Origin: Bondarzewia mesenterica | Lineage: Eukaryota > Basidiomycota > Agaricomycetes > Russulales > Bondarzewiaceae | Reading direction: 5' to 3' | Length of the DNA stretch: 27,095 nt | Assembly (NCBI GenBank): GCA_004802705.1 | Contig: SGPL01000450.1 | Coordinates: 1-27,095, forward strand | Shown here: in pieces, positions 1-9,260 of the stretch | How positions within the stretch are numbered: the stretch's first letter is position 1 | Layout of the letters: each line of letters starts with the position of its first letter | Notes under the pieces: model-generated | The model's database searches: none | The model's input: the letters and a program-made list of their open reading frames with translations, nothing else | Told to the model about the DNA's origin: nothing | Program-made: the position numbers and the translations under genes

Positions 1-19
1 CGAACTAGAAAAAACTTAC

Positions 20-309
20 ACTAAATGAATGACACCTTGCATCAAAAAGGAAATAGCATCCGAGCAAGCTGCTCCGCCGCCGCCGGCGCGCTTCTCGAGT
101 GTTGAAATGAGCGGGGAAAGGAGGGGGAAAGATGAGGAGAGGAGGGTTATAGCAGGAAGTTGGTTTGAGACCGCGGCCGGAGCAGCTTCAATGACAGCTT
201 GCTCAGCCTGCCGCGGTCCCGTGGTTCCAACTCCAATCACATCCTCGGTGACATAAGATACCTCATCTTTCGGCCCGCAGTTCGGCCGGCAACTCGGCAT
301 TCCAGTCAA
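20..309 (-). CDS. possible partial gene at left edge (5' exon)
   Basis: An open minus-strand frame starts with ATG at 309 (second Met at 300) and reaches a consensus splice donor, GTAAGT on the minus strand at 19-14, at the very edge of the window. The next exon would lie outside. The visible part is about 96 residues, low in complexity, rich in Ala, Ser, Leu and Gly, with a hydrophobic Leu/Ser stretch in the middle and a Gly run near the donor. No family is recognised. If real, it would be divergent from FRS2, with only 65 bp between the two start codons. The competing plus-strand frame (29-256) looks less protein-like. It could also be untranslated leader of a neighbour. Confidence is low. 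Confidence 0.3.
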
Positions 310-343
310 TGCCCGTGACTGGTATCGCGTCCTTGGCGCGTCC

Positions 344-349
344 TGACTC
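344..349 (+). promoter_or_regulatory. TGACTC, Gcn4/Cpc1-like half-site upstream of FRS2
   Basis: The hexamer TGACTC lies 25 bp before the FRS2 start codon. It is six of the seven bases of the Gcn4/Cpc1 consensus TGA(C/G)TCA. Similar hexamers occur in the FRS1-DPH6 promoter. Amino-acid starvation control of aminoacyl-tRNA synthetase genes through Gcn4/Cpc1 is known in fungi; its use here is inference. The site is short and may be downstream of the transcription start. Confidence 0.3.
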
Positions 350-374
350 CGCCGTGCTCACCGTCGCACTCATC

Positions 375-2431
375 ATGGCAGAGCAACTCCAGCAGCTCAT
401 CCTCAACACTCTCAACGAATCTGGGTCAATCCAAGATACCCGCACCCTCGTAATCCCAGGTTCTTCCCACCAGGCCGCTTCCAACGATGCCCAGATCACC
501 ATCCTTGGCGCACTCAATTCTCTCGACAGCAGAGAAGTAATATACATGCCGAGTCCATCGTGTTATTTCTGATCTAGTGTGCAGATGATTAAATATGAGA
601 CACATGAGACCCTTTCTCATGTTCTTACTCCCGAAGGCGCGCAGATCGCACTGGAAGGATCCCACGAGGCTCGAGTATGGGCTGCCTTGCCTGCCAAAGG
701 CAAAGGCAAACCCGTCACTCCGGCAGAACTCAAGAAAATCGTTGGAGATGAGACCGCCAAAGTCGGTCAGGGTCGCGCTTTTAAAAACGGTTGGATCGCA
801 AAAGAGGGCGATGGCCTGGTGAAGAATGTGCGTACGACCCTGTGCAGGCGGTTAATCGGTGCTCATATGACGGTCGACGAAGAAACCGTCAATAGAGGAT
901 GCTACACAGCAGGACATGCGTGAGGTAGACTCATCAGGGACACTCAAGGCCGGTGAAAAGGCCCTCGCCGAACTAAGAAAACGCAAATTGATCGTACAGA
1001 GGTGTGTACACGCGTCCTTCAAGTTAATGAATGAATCTCATGTCTTGCAGAAAGGGCCAATGGTTCACCGTTCATAAAGGCCCAAATTTCAGCACATCTA
1101 TCGCAAAACCAGAAACAGATCTCTCAGTAGAGATGATGACATCGTCAGTAGCCCGTGATTCTATTCAGCGCGGATACTGATATTCCATTCTAGCGGAAAA
1201 TGGAAGACGGCTACCTTCAAGAAATACAACTTTGAGGCAGAGGGTATCCCAACGAATGGCGGTGCCCTCCATCCGCTCCTCAAAGTGCGAGAGGAGATGC
1301 GCAACATTTTCTTGGAGATGGGGTATTCATTCTACACTGGAGTCCTTCCTCAAAAACTGACATCATGCACCGCTCAGCTTTGCAGAAATGCCCACATCCT
1401 CCTTCGTCGAATCCGGTTTCTGGTGCTTCGATGCCCTCTTCGTCCCACAACAACATCCCGCGCGCGACGTCCAAGACACTTTCTTCCTCTCTGACCCGGC
1501 AGTCTCCCTCCCCCCACCGAAAGACTACTACGATCGCGTCTCAAAGGTCCACGAGCACGGCGGGTACGGATCCATGGGCTACCGCGCACCCTGGAACGAC
1601 ACCGAGTCGCGCAAGCTCCTCCTGCGCACGCACACGACTGCGTCCTCCGCGAAAATGCTCTACAAGCTCGCCGCGCGGTGTCGCGGGGAGACTATCGAGG
1701 GCGCCGAGTTCGATTGGGGCGGGACGTCGGGCAGGGTGGAGCGCAAGGAGGGGCTACAGGACGACGGGTTCAGGCCGGCCAAGTTGTTCAGCATCGATAG
1801 GGTGTTCAGAAACGAGACGATGGACGCTACGCATTTAGCGGAGTTTCACCAAGTGGAGGGTGTTGTTGCGGACCGCGGGCTCACGCTCGCGGACTTGATC
1901 GGTACGAATGACGCTTTTGACGTGCTTTTGACCATATCTTGATCTCTTCATGCTCTAAATCGGTTTAGGATTCATGCGCGTCTTTTTCAAAAAGATGGGC
2001 ATCGAGAATTTGAGGTTCAAGCCCGCCTATAACCCTTACACGGAAGTACGTCGCGCCCTTTTTTTTTTTCCTTCGTTCCCGCTGGACGCCAATTGAAATT
2101 GCTGCTCTTCGCCATCAACAGCCATCGCTCGAGATCTTTGCCTTTCACCCGCTCCTCGACCGATGGGTTGAAGTCGGCAACAGCGGCATGTTCCGTCCAG
2201 AGATGCTCGCACCCATGGGTTTCCCGAAGGACGTCCACGTTCACGGTTGGGGGATCAGTCTCGAGCGACCCACTATGATCAGGTTTGTCCTCGTCCCCTT
2301 TCCCTCCCCCTCGCGCATATATTGATGGGCGGTGTTCGTCGCACAGATACGGGATCAACAATATCCGGACGTTGGTCGGCCACAAGGTGCCCATCGAGAA
2401 CGTGGAGAAGGCACCCGCCGTCAGGTTCTGA
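375..2431 (+). CDS. FRS2: phenylalanyl-tRNA synthetase alpha subunit, cytosolic
   Basis: Catalytic subunit of the class II alpha2beta2 PheRS, which charges tRNA-Phe with phenylalanine in the cytosol. Nine exons: 375-536, 585-827, 898-1001, 1051-1143, 1194-1322, 1378-1901, 1969-2045, 2122-2282, 2347-2431. All phases agree and give 525 residues, close to the family's roughly 500. The N-terminal helical domain carries the conserved AFKNGWI segment. Class II motif 1 lies at about residues 215-243 ([15 protein letters not shown]), motif 2 at about 384-401 ([18 protein letters not shown]) and motif 3 at about 486-500 ([13 protein letters not shown]). The start at 375 matches the family N-terminus; an in-frame ATG at 309 would add 22 residues with no family support. 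The gene is convergent with the GNAT gene and lies 9 kb from its partner FRS1. Confidence 0.96.
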
Positions 2432-3784
2432 TTCTGGTCACCTCATTTCTATGGGCGTTCGAATGACACTGGATGACGGTGAGAAGACAAAAAAAAACGT
2501 GTCGACGTGTACAATTAGTGTTCTTTGAATTTCTTTCTAGATGTAGCTCATGATCATTCGACGCCCAGCGTACGTGTAGTACTTATTGTGTGTCCTTTTC
2601 TAGACCTCTCTACGATAGGAAATAGATGAGTTGGAAAAAACAAATATTCATCAGGGGGACGGACACCCTTCCGTAGAACCTGAGGCAATATTGCTAGAGG
2701 TCTAGGTCTAGTTGATCAGTGTGTGTAACTGTCCTGGCTGTTCTGTGGGCGTCCAGACGCGTCCTGGTTGCGTCCTGACACAACAAAATTTTCGTGTGCA
2801 GTTTGCACCCTTCACGTCAACGTTCTCGGTACTCACTTTCCGTTCGGCGTTCGGTGCAGACGAGTCCGAGAGGAGTTGGATTCCGAGTCCGGATTCGGAG
2901 TTCCCTCGCGTGCGTCACCATCGATCGTAATATTACAGTCAGCAGTCAGTCTGCACGCGACTCCTTCGGCAAAGGCGCCTTCAGACGCGCGTCCATAGTG
3001 TACTGTAACACCAAGTGTTTCGCAGTCCGCAGACCAATGGAAACGTCGCCGCCGCTCTCGAGCTTGAGACTCCACCGCAGCCCGCTAGCGGATCAGCATC
3101 CGGAGTCTGGAGACCCCCGACGGCCATCGTCTTGGTCAGACTCTTCAATGATGGTAATTATTAGGGGGGTTGACAGAAAAATATATGTCATTAGTAGAGG
3201 AGGATCCTCATGCAACGTTTTTTGGTTGTCTCAGTCAGGATCGAATGTGTCGAGTGATCAGAGAGGCAGGTATACAGTGTACAGCAGACACCTATAATAA
3301 CCAGCGAGGTCGAATCACCGGCTTAACAACACCGTAAGAGATCCTTGGCGCATCTGCCGCCGCCGCATCCGCGTAGTATCCGGGTCTCGGTCGGGTGCTG
3401 GATTGGCCTGGGGGTACCTGGGAGTACGGGTCGCATGATCTCAAACCTTGATGCGGTGTGCGCAGCGCGGGAGACTCGTAGCCATACATAGCCCAATGGG
3501 GGGACAAAGGAAGAGGGACGGAGAATGGCGCGTGATTGGGCGCGAGCGAATGGTCAATGAGCATTGGCACTTCCGTCTCGGGTATATGCGGGTGTGGGTA
3601 TATGTGGGCAGTGGGAGGGGACTCTCTACAGACACCATAGAAATAATGATAAAAAAAAAATCTGTCCATTAACATGAGCAACAGAATAATCAACAAAGAA
3701 CCAGCGCAGCAACAAAAGAAAAAAAGGGCAGAAAGAGTGAGTGAAACACGGACCTCTAAGTACGACGTTCCACACATAACTCGT
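2432..3784. other. gene-poor gap between FRS2 and the GNAT gene
   Basis: Holds the 3' ends of two convergent genes. Short open frames on both strands have no recognisable motif or codon pattern. The one frame worth naming is on the minus strand at 3292-3625 and is listed separately. A near-palindrome lies at 2882-2899. No RNA gene or repeat family was recognised. Confidence 0.5.
3292..3625 (-). CDS. unassigned open frame, possible last exon
   Basis: A minus-strand frame of about 110 codons follows a plausible splice acceptor (a T-rich tract ending in CTGTAG, exon from 3625) and ends at TAG (3294-3292). The product would be rich in Pro, His, Tyr and Ala, with no known domain. It lies just downstream of the GNAT stop codon on the same strand. 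It could be a separate exon, an alternative 3' end of the GNAT transcript, or only 3' untranslated sequence. The T-rich stretch before it (3626-3770) reads as hydrophobic residues if translated, but looks more like an intron or UTR. Confidence 0.2.
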
Positions 3785-4471
3785 TCACGCCTCCCTCTCC
3801 CACCGGGCGAACCTCAAACCCATGTAATTCTGCGGCGCACCCTCAACACCCTCGAATTCCAAACGTTCATAGAACCGCCTCGCCTGCGCGTTGCGCGGAT
3901 CCATGCCAAGCCACACCGCCTCGATACCACCGTCATCGCTCTCCACCTCCCTCAAATGCCTCACCGCGACGTCCATCAGCCTGCGGCCCCACCCTTGACG
4001 CTGCACCTCAAGCAACAGATCGACGTGCAAGTGTGCTGGACTGTAACGCACGCACGCGGCGGGCGCCGGGTCCCAGCCACGGTGCAGCAGCGCGATGTAC
4101 CGAGCGTCCGCTTCCGTCCGTTGCTTCTCCCCTTGTCCTGTTGCTGTTGTCGAAGGGACGGCGTCGAGTGGGTATTTAGCACGCAGCGCGGGCCACCACG
4201 ATTCTTCTGCCTTGGCTTCGAGCGCGCGTGTGTCGGAGGCGCCGAGGACGTAGCCCTTGATAGCATCAACTCCCTCCTGCGCGTCGTCGACGAGCACGAA
4301 GCCCCACGTACAACCCGGGACGTGCACGTATGGCAGAGCCCACACGAGCCCGGGAAGTTCGCCGTAGGCATGTAGAGGTTCGGCGGACAGGCCAGCGTCG
4401 GCTGTGAGAAGACAGATGCGGGAGAGGGCGGGTGCGTCGGCGGAAGTCGCGGGGCGGATGACGAGCGGCAT
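3785..4471 (-). CDS. GNAT-family N-acetyltransferase
   Basis: A single-exon gene of 228 residues. It begins with the typical GNAT beta1 segment (MPLVIRPATSADAPAL). The acetyl-CoA binding core is at about residues 146-170, with AHLHVDLL followed by a Q-x-x-G-x-G loop (Gln157 to Gly162, VQRQGWGRRLM). The C-terminal beta-strand has the usual N-x-x-A-x-x-F/Y-Y pattern (NAQARRFYERLEF) and the protein ends in MGLRFARWEREA. The AHLHVDLL-plus-loop arrangement resembles bacterial GNATs and the acetyltransferase-like domain found fused to O-GlcNAcase in animals. The substrate cannot be told. It lies on the same strand as EMC10, 384 bp downstream of it, and is convergent with FRS2. The lack of introns is unusual among its neighbours, but the GC-rich codon use is not strikingly different. 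Confidence 0.9.
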   Translation of the reverse strand: MPLVIRPATSADAPALSRICLLTADAGLSAEPLHAYGELPGLVWALPYVHVPGCTWGFVLVDDAQEGVDAIKGYVLGASDTRALEAKAEESWWPALRAKYPLDAVPSTTATGQGEKQRTEADARYIALLHRGWDPAPAACVRYSPAHLHVDLLLEVQRQGWGRRLMDVAVRHLREVESDDGGIEAVWLGMDPRNAQARRFYERLEFEGVEGAPQNYMGLRFARWEREA

Positions 4472-4855
4472 TGGTTCTGGTTGGTTGGCTGGACAAGGTT
4501 TAGGGAGAGAAGGGATTGCTGCCGGTGGTGGGACTGGGGAGACTTGGGAGGAAGTCAGCTGAAGCCAGATGTAGTGATAGAGAGACGCGTCGTTCGAGCC
4601 CGCGATAGTTCGGGCCGGTTATCAGCAAAATTGGGTCCCCCAATCGTCGTGCAACGCCGCCGATTGGTCTGAGGCGGATTGAAATCGCAAAGGTTTGGAG
4701 ACCGCGTGGTTCAAACTTACTGCGTCAGGATGGGGTCGTGGTCTCAGATGTGTGATAAAAATGGGGTTGATCACAGGACCAACTAGCAAAGGCCAGCCCG
4801 CTCTATGCATTGATACGAGCCATGGAGTTAACACAGGAATATACAACGAGACCAC
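4472..4855. other. intergenic region upstream of the GNAT gene
   Basis: This stretch contains the EMC10 3' region and the GNAT promoter. Two CCAAT/ATTGG pentamers lie between about 4635 and 4670. No gene or RNA was recognised. Confidence 0.5.
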
Positions 4856-5719
4856 TCATCGACCAGCACTTTGCCCCCCACCTTCTTCTTCCGGAGAGCT
4901 GGGCGCCAGCACTAGAGCGAAGACGCGTGAGCTTGGAGCCGAACATCGGTCGAATGGAATGGGGACACGACTCACTCATGGCGCCGAGTGCGATGACGAT
5001 ATAGAGCCAATACTTCTCGAGGAAAGACTTTTCCTGCACGGGTTTTATCGCCTCGCCTTGGGGGGACAGCTGCGGGGGCGCACGCAATTCGGGGCTGTGG
5101 GAGAGAATGCCGAAGAATGAGCGAATCGAAGGATGACGTCGTGGGCTCGAGAAGCTGTGCATGTACGTACAGCGGCGGATGTCTCGGTGTCGAGACGGTT
5201 ACGGTCGTGTTGCGAGGAGATAACGCGGACAGATTGGACTGTTTGGACGGATGGATACACGCGCCGTCGTGCGGAACAGGATCAACAAAGTAGTCGAGAG
5301 CGTACGGGCTCCCATCATGGGGGTCGAGATGGAGGACTATAGACTCTGCGGTGCTGGTCGCGACATGACACTGGGCATATGCAACGTGTGAAATTGGGGT
5401 TGGCACGACAAAAAGGGACGGGGACGTACTGCCTTGACGGACGAGATGTGCCATGGAACGTGGTCTGTGTGGGACTGCGAAGCTAGGGCCACTTGATAGA
5501 GGGCGCCGTCGACGGATTGGGCAGCCTGTGTGAGTGCGAGAAGGTCATGTTGGAAGGAAGGGGTCGGGGTGGAAGGAGGGGCTGGTCCAACGATAAGAAA
5601 CCGCGTTCGTAAAAGTCCTGCGAAGGGAGAGAAGGGTGGTATACGCGNTGAAGGAGACGCAATTGCGAATCGGCGGCGACGAGAGGCAGCAGGGGCACTA
5701 GNAGAACCAAGCGGAGCAT
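4856..5719 (-). CDS. EMC10: ER membrane protein complex subunit 10-like, frame broken in exon 1
   Basis: EMC10 is a lumenal/membrane subunit of the ER membrane protein complex, which inserts transmembrane segments. Exons on the minus strand: 5719-5430, 5370-5171, 5094-4976, 4911-4856. The start has a signal peptide (MLRLV, then Leu/Val/Ala-rich, cut near VAA-DS). The body contains SVKACHV and DGSPYALDYFVDPVPHDGAC, both typical of the family, then LSPQGEAIKPVQEKSFLEKY leading into one C-terminal membrane segment and a Glu/Gly tail. Exon 1 is 290 nt where 291 is needed: the frame changes between the segment ending YERGFLSL and the one starting PTPSFQHDL (about 5565-5620). Two ambiguous bases (5648, 5702) lie nearby, so a missing base in a poor-quality stretch is likelier than a pseudogene. 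A 20-nt GT-AG interval would also repair the phase, but is too short to be an intron. Confidence 0.82.
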
Positions 5720-5749
5720 GATGTGGGCGACTGGGAAAAGACGCGTCGG

Positions 5750-5882
5750 ATTGGTCCGTCGATGGGATTGGCTGGGAACAAATGACTAAGCGGTTGTGAT
5801 TGGTGGGGCTGGTTGCCCAAACGGGGTGTTTATGTGATTGGCCAGACCGCGTTCTCGAGTGTCGAGCCTGCAGCGCGATTGG
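5750..5882 (+). promoter_or_regulatory. cluster of five CCAAT boxes in a divergent promoter
   Basis: ATTGG (CCAAT on the minus strand) occurs at 5750-5754, 5767-5771, 5799-5803, 5837-5841 and 5878-5882. All five have the same orientation, in the 324 bp between the EMC10 start (5719, minus) and the 6044 gene (plus). CCAAT is the site of the HAP/NF-Y complex. On the strand read by EMC10 the boxes are direct CCAAT, 31-163 bp upstream of its ATG. Confidence 0.55.
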
Positions 5883-5946
5883 CTGCGATGGCAGACAGTG
5901 TGCAAGGAATACTGCAAATCGTTGGTCGAGACTCGTCTCTGACACC

Positions 5947-5954
5947 AATAAATA
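5947..5954 (+). promoter_or_regulatory. TATA-like element upstream of the 6044 gene
   Basis: AATAAATA, directly preceded by CC so that it also forms CCAAT, lies about 90 bp before the ATG at 6044. It is followed by a C/T-rich tract (about 5970-6035) typical of fungal core promoters. Confidence 0.35.
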
Positions 5955-6043
5955 CCGGGCATCCGCAACCACCCCCCTCTTTTTCTTCCTCGTTCTCCCT
6001 TTCTCCCATCATCTCTCCTCGCCCCTCCTCGCCCCACCACCGT

Positions 6044-6643
6044 ATGTCCTCTCAGATGTTCAACATCGACATCAAACCATCCATCTCGTCACCTACAATG
6101 TCTGAACCTCATCTCCTCCCTACCCCTCCCACGTCCCCTCCCCCAGACCCTGCCGCAAACTCCTCCGTCGTCCTCCTCAACTCTCTCGTCCAATTCTACC
6201 AATCAGAGTCTCTCTGGGTGCACCGCACCCGCGCCGCTCTCGAGCTCGCCCTCTCCACACGGGGCAGGGAGGCCATCACGGCGGCTGCCGTTATGCAGAA
6301 CGCCCAAATACCATCAGCGCCCTCTCCGCCAATGACGGACGTCGAGGACTCCGTCAAGATGGAACCACCATCATCCCCTGCCCTCATCGGCAAAACCCAC
6401 CCGCTCTCGCGCTGGATGCAGCGCAAGAAGAGCTTCAAGCTCAAACTCGAGGGCATGCCCAACAGCCTGGCCGTAGCGCGCAGGCGTCGAGCCAGGCGAA
6501 GCGCCGACGTGCCCACAGCTCCGGAGACGGGCACGCGTCTCCTCGAGCTCTTTGGCCAGCTCATGGAAGCTCGAATGGAGAGCTGCCATAGGGTCAATCA
6601 ATTGGTCCAGGAGGCCAATCGACCAGACCTGTACACCCGGTGA
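6044..6643 (+). CDS. uncharacterised Ser/Pro-rich basic protein
   Basis: A single-exon frame of 199 residues. I do not recognise the family. The N-terminal 45 residues are rich in Ser and Pro (LLPTPPTSPPPDP). Then comes a segment with helical character (VVLLNSLVQFYQSESLWVHR, about 46-65). A VKMEPP motif, which fits the SUMO consensus Psi-K-x-E, follows near residue 105. Next is a strongly basic patch (RRRRARRSAD) that could be a nuclear localisation signal. The C-terminal helix (LLELFGQLMEARMESC) has coiled-coil spacing. The start at 6044 was chosen because a TATA-like element and a pyrimidine tract precede it; the frame is open upstream to 5813, but that stretch overlaps the CCAAT cluster. 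A nuclear role is inference. Confidence 0.6.
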   Translation: MSSQMFNIDIKPSISSPTMSEPHLLPTPPTSPPPDPAANSSVVLLNSLVQFYQSESLWVHRTRAALELALSTRGREAITAAAVMQNAQIPSAPSPPMTDVEDSVKMEPPSSPALIGKTHPLSRWMQRKKSFKLKLEGMPNSLAVARRRRARRSADVPTAPETGTRLLELFGQLMEARMESCHRVNQLVQEANRPDLYTR

Positions 6644-7172
6644 CCAGGCAAGCCCCGTCCAGACTCACCTCGTCCTAACCCACGCTCACTCGCCATTGGT
6701 TCCTCCATTTTTATAGCTGACTTACCTGGCATCACTCTTACCGGTGTGACTGTGTTCCGTGTCGACGATGGGCGCGGCGGGGCGCGGCTCCCATGCGCGG
6801 TGTTATCGTTGGGAGTTGCCTGGGCCCATACGTCCGCGTTAGGGGAGCGATTTGATGCACATGCACTGACCTGGGAAGAAGGGGAACCTTTTTGTTTTTC
6901 TTGGAGGATATCCGATTGGCTATGTATTGTGTGTAGATGACTCTTTGGTTGGGAGAAATAATCTTGTTGTGCGACAAATTTAAAGCGAGTCGATGACCGA
7001 ATGAGAGAACACTTTGCTCGGCAATTGCCGATCGTGGCCAATGGCGATGCCAGCACGAGCCGGTTTATCCAGACGACCAGTCTCTAGCTGTTACACACCT
7101 CCACTCAAACAAACAGTATATCCCGTCGTTGTCCCTTTTCTTTTCTTCTCTTCGTTCTCTTCCTTTCAATAT
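6644..7172. other. intergenic region and promoter of the Bsd2-like gene
   Basis: Contains a 14-bp perfect palindrome (7018-7031), a CCAAT pentamer (7038-7042) and a pyrimidine-rich tract (about 7133-7170) just before the start codon. Open frames on either strand look non-coding. Confidence 0.5.
7018..7031. promoter_or_regulatory. palindrome TCGGCAATTGCCGA with CGG-N6-CCG spacing
   Basis: A perfect 14-bp inverted repeat about 140 bp upstream of the Bsd2-like ATG. Its CGG-N6-CCG core is the arrangement bound by some fungal Zn(II)2Cys6 dimers, Ppr1 being the classical case. Binding here is inference. Confidence 0.4.
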
Positions 7173-8805
7173 ATGTCTGTCCGATATGCTCCGCTCCCTA
7201 ATTCTCAAACACGTCCCCACAACAACGCAGAGATGGAGGCCGCCTTTGATGACTCGGACGACGACGACGAGCCTATCGCCCAGACCGAAACACGACCCTT
7301 GAATCCTTCCTCTCACTCCCACTCCCCAAGCACTCCCGCAGCCTACGATTTCGAAAACTTCGACTACGCAAGCTACCCCCCGCCAGGATCGCCCCCCATC
7401 CCCTCGTCGTCCGCCCTCCCGAACGACTACGGCAATTCGAACGGTTTGATGCCTTCGTCCTCCCAGATCGACCAATCCGCATACGGTCCACGGAGAAGCT
7501 GGATCAGGCGCACTGCCGCATCCGTCTTGCCCGCTTCGTATGTCAGGAGATGGGGTCTTGATTACGAGCAGCCGGCTGGTCGCTTCGTCGGTGGTGGGAT
7601 CAACAACGACGGTGTCTTTGCCAACGTGACCGCCAAGCCCTCGAGACCCATAGAGATACGCGAAGGTGCGTCTCCCGCTTTCCTCTCTCTTATTGATTTC
7701 TGGCTGACCAACCCGGCGTGGCCGACCAGGCGACGAGATCTATCTTGTCCCCGAAGAGGCCCAGAAAGACGTCCCTCCTTCCTACGCTGCCGCCCAAGCT
7801 GACTCGGTGCCCCCTTACTGGGAAACCACCATTCACGCTCCCTCCTCTCCCGGCGCGTTCGGCGAAATGATCATCGACGCCCTCCCCACAGGCTCCCTCT
7901 TCTCCTTCCTCTGGAACATGCTCGTCTCCATCTCCTTCCAATTCGTCGGCTTCCTCCTTACCTACCTCCTCCACACCACGCACGCTGCCCGATTCGGCTC
8001 GCGCGCCGGTCTTGGCGTCACGCTCATCCAGTACGGCTTTGCACTCCGCAGTCGGTCCGACGAGACTTCGGAGACCGACTCGACATGGGGCTGGCGCATG
8101 GGCGGCGGACAGATGCAGCAGGCGCCCACCGAGCCCCGCCCGACGTTTGAAACCGCCGCGCAGGCGGGTGAGTACTACAAGAACATGAACACGAACATGA
8201 CAGATACGGCCGGGATGATGGCCAGCAGTCCGATTGACGAGATTAACCTCGTGAACGACGCCACAACCGATTGGCTGTCGTTCTTCCTGATGACCGTCGG
8301 TGAGTGCCTCTTCCCTTCTCATCTTTTGTGTCTTTTGCCTTATGATTGTGCTGATGCGTTATTCTCAGGCTGGTTCGTCCTCCTCACCTCCATCCTCGGG
8401 TTCTGGCGCGTCAAGCGGTGGGAAAGCAACATCCTCGCATCACAGCGCGACACCACAGTGCCCGGCGGCGGTGTCGGCGATGGTGTCGGCGGCGCGCGGT
8501 CGCAGTACCAGGCGCTCGCGTCGAGCTTACAGCGCGCGTTTGGGATGCCACGCGCGGGCATGGGCAGCCTATTGCGTTCCGGGCTTGGATTTACAAGACG
8601 GAGCGAGGATGTGCACCACATCGAGACGAGCGTGGAGGACGACGAGGAGGCTGCGGCGGAGGAGGGCCGTTTGGCAGAGGAGCGGAGGCGCGCGGAGTTG
8701 TTGGAGCAGCACGCGCACGATCCGGTGCGGAGGAGGGAGCTCGAGCAGGCATTCAGGGACGAGGATCAGTTGCTTGCCAATATGCAGGCTGCGGGGATGC
8801 TATGA
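7173..8805 (+). CDS. BSD2: Bsd2/Ndfip-family PPxY membrane adaptor
   Basis: Proteins of the Bsd2/Ndfip family are three-pass Golgi/endosomal adaptors that recruit Nedd4/Rsp5 ubiquitin ligases through PPxY motifs; yeast Bsd2 controls metal transporters such as Smf1. Exons: 7173-7665, 7730-8299, 8369-8805, giving 499 residues. An acidic N-terminus (DDSDDDDEP) precedes PPSY at about 180-183 and PPYW at about 192-195. Two membrane segments follow (about 215-270, including LLTYLLHTTHAARFGSRAG and GVTLIQYGFAL, a family signature). The third (DWLSFFLMTVGGWFVLLTS) spans the second splice junction. The tail is long, with an Arg/Glu-rich helical stretch (EEGRLAEERRRAELLEQH). Intron 2 (69 nt) has no stop and keeps frame, so its retention would insert 23 residues into the third membrane segment. 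Yeast Bsd2 is shorter. The family call is firm; orthology is inferred. Confidence 0.88.
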
Positions 8806-9260
8806 AGCACTCGATCGGCATCTGCCCGGCGTTGTGTGTGTTTTGTGCATAAGCAGGGGAGTGGATGCGTCCCGGGAAATGAATGCTACGAGGGGGTGGG
8901 GGATATCTCGGACGGTCGTTTGCTTCGTCCCACTTGGTCTAGTTGCTCTGCCTTCCTCTCGTTAAGTCTTTTTGTACCATTACCCTTTTCTATTTTATCG
9001 TTGCACGGGCATTTATCTATAATCATCCTCATTTGCTCCTGTTGGGAAGGAGGGAACATGCGGCTTCGGATTTGGCTTTCTCTGTTTGAGATCGTCATAC
9101 AACAATTCATCACTTTTCACATTCATCGCCCTGCCATCCCTTCTTCCCTCATATACCACCGAAATACAACCGGATCAGAACAAGAACCCATCGCCTATTG
9201 TCCTGAACAACTGAGCACTGCCGACCGACCACCCCTGTGCTTGCGACCAAACGCGAGGTC
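8806..9260. other. convergent 3' intergenic region
   Basis: Lies tail-to-tail between the Bsd2-like gene and FRS1. It is T-rich on the plus strand, as expected for 3' untranslated sequence. No gene was recognised. Confidence 0.5.

Noticed and set aside
309..374. In-frame upstream ATG giving FRS2 a 22-residue N-terminal extension, perhaps a mitochondrial signal
   Set aside because: The extension is not strongly basic or amphipathic. The family N-terminus aligns with the Met at 375, and mitochondrial PheRS is a different single-chain protein.
1374..1838. Alternative frames inside FRS2 exon 6 on both strands
   Set aside because: These are shadows of the GC-rich coding exon; the FRS2 frame carries motif 2 and the conserved flanks.
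2794..3297. Plus-strand open frame of 167 codons
   Set aside because: Arg/Ser-rich composition with no motif, no splice-supported partner exons and overlap with equally long frames on the other strand.
4580..4620. tRNA B-box-like sequence (GTTCGAGCCC)
   Set aside because: The flanking bases do not form the T stem, and no A box or cloverleaf could be drawn.
7014..7172. N-terminal extension of the Bsd2-like protein
   Set aside because: It includes the palindrome, CCAAT box and pyrimidine tract of a core promoter, and the family has no such N-terminus.
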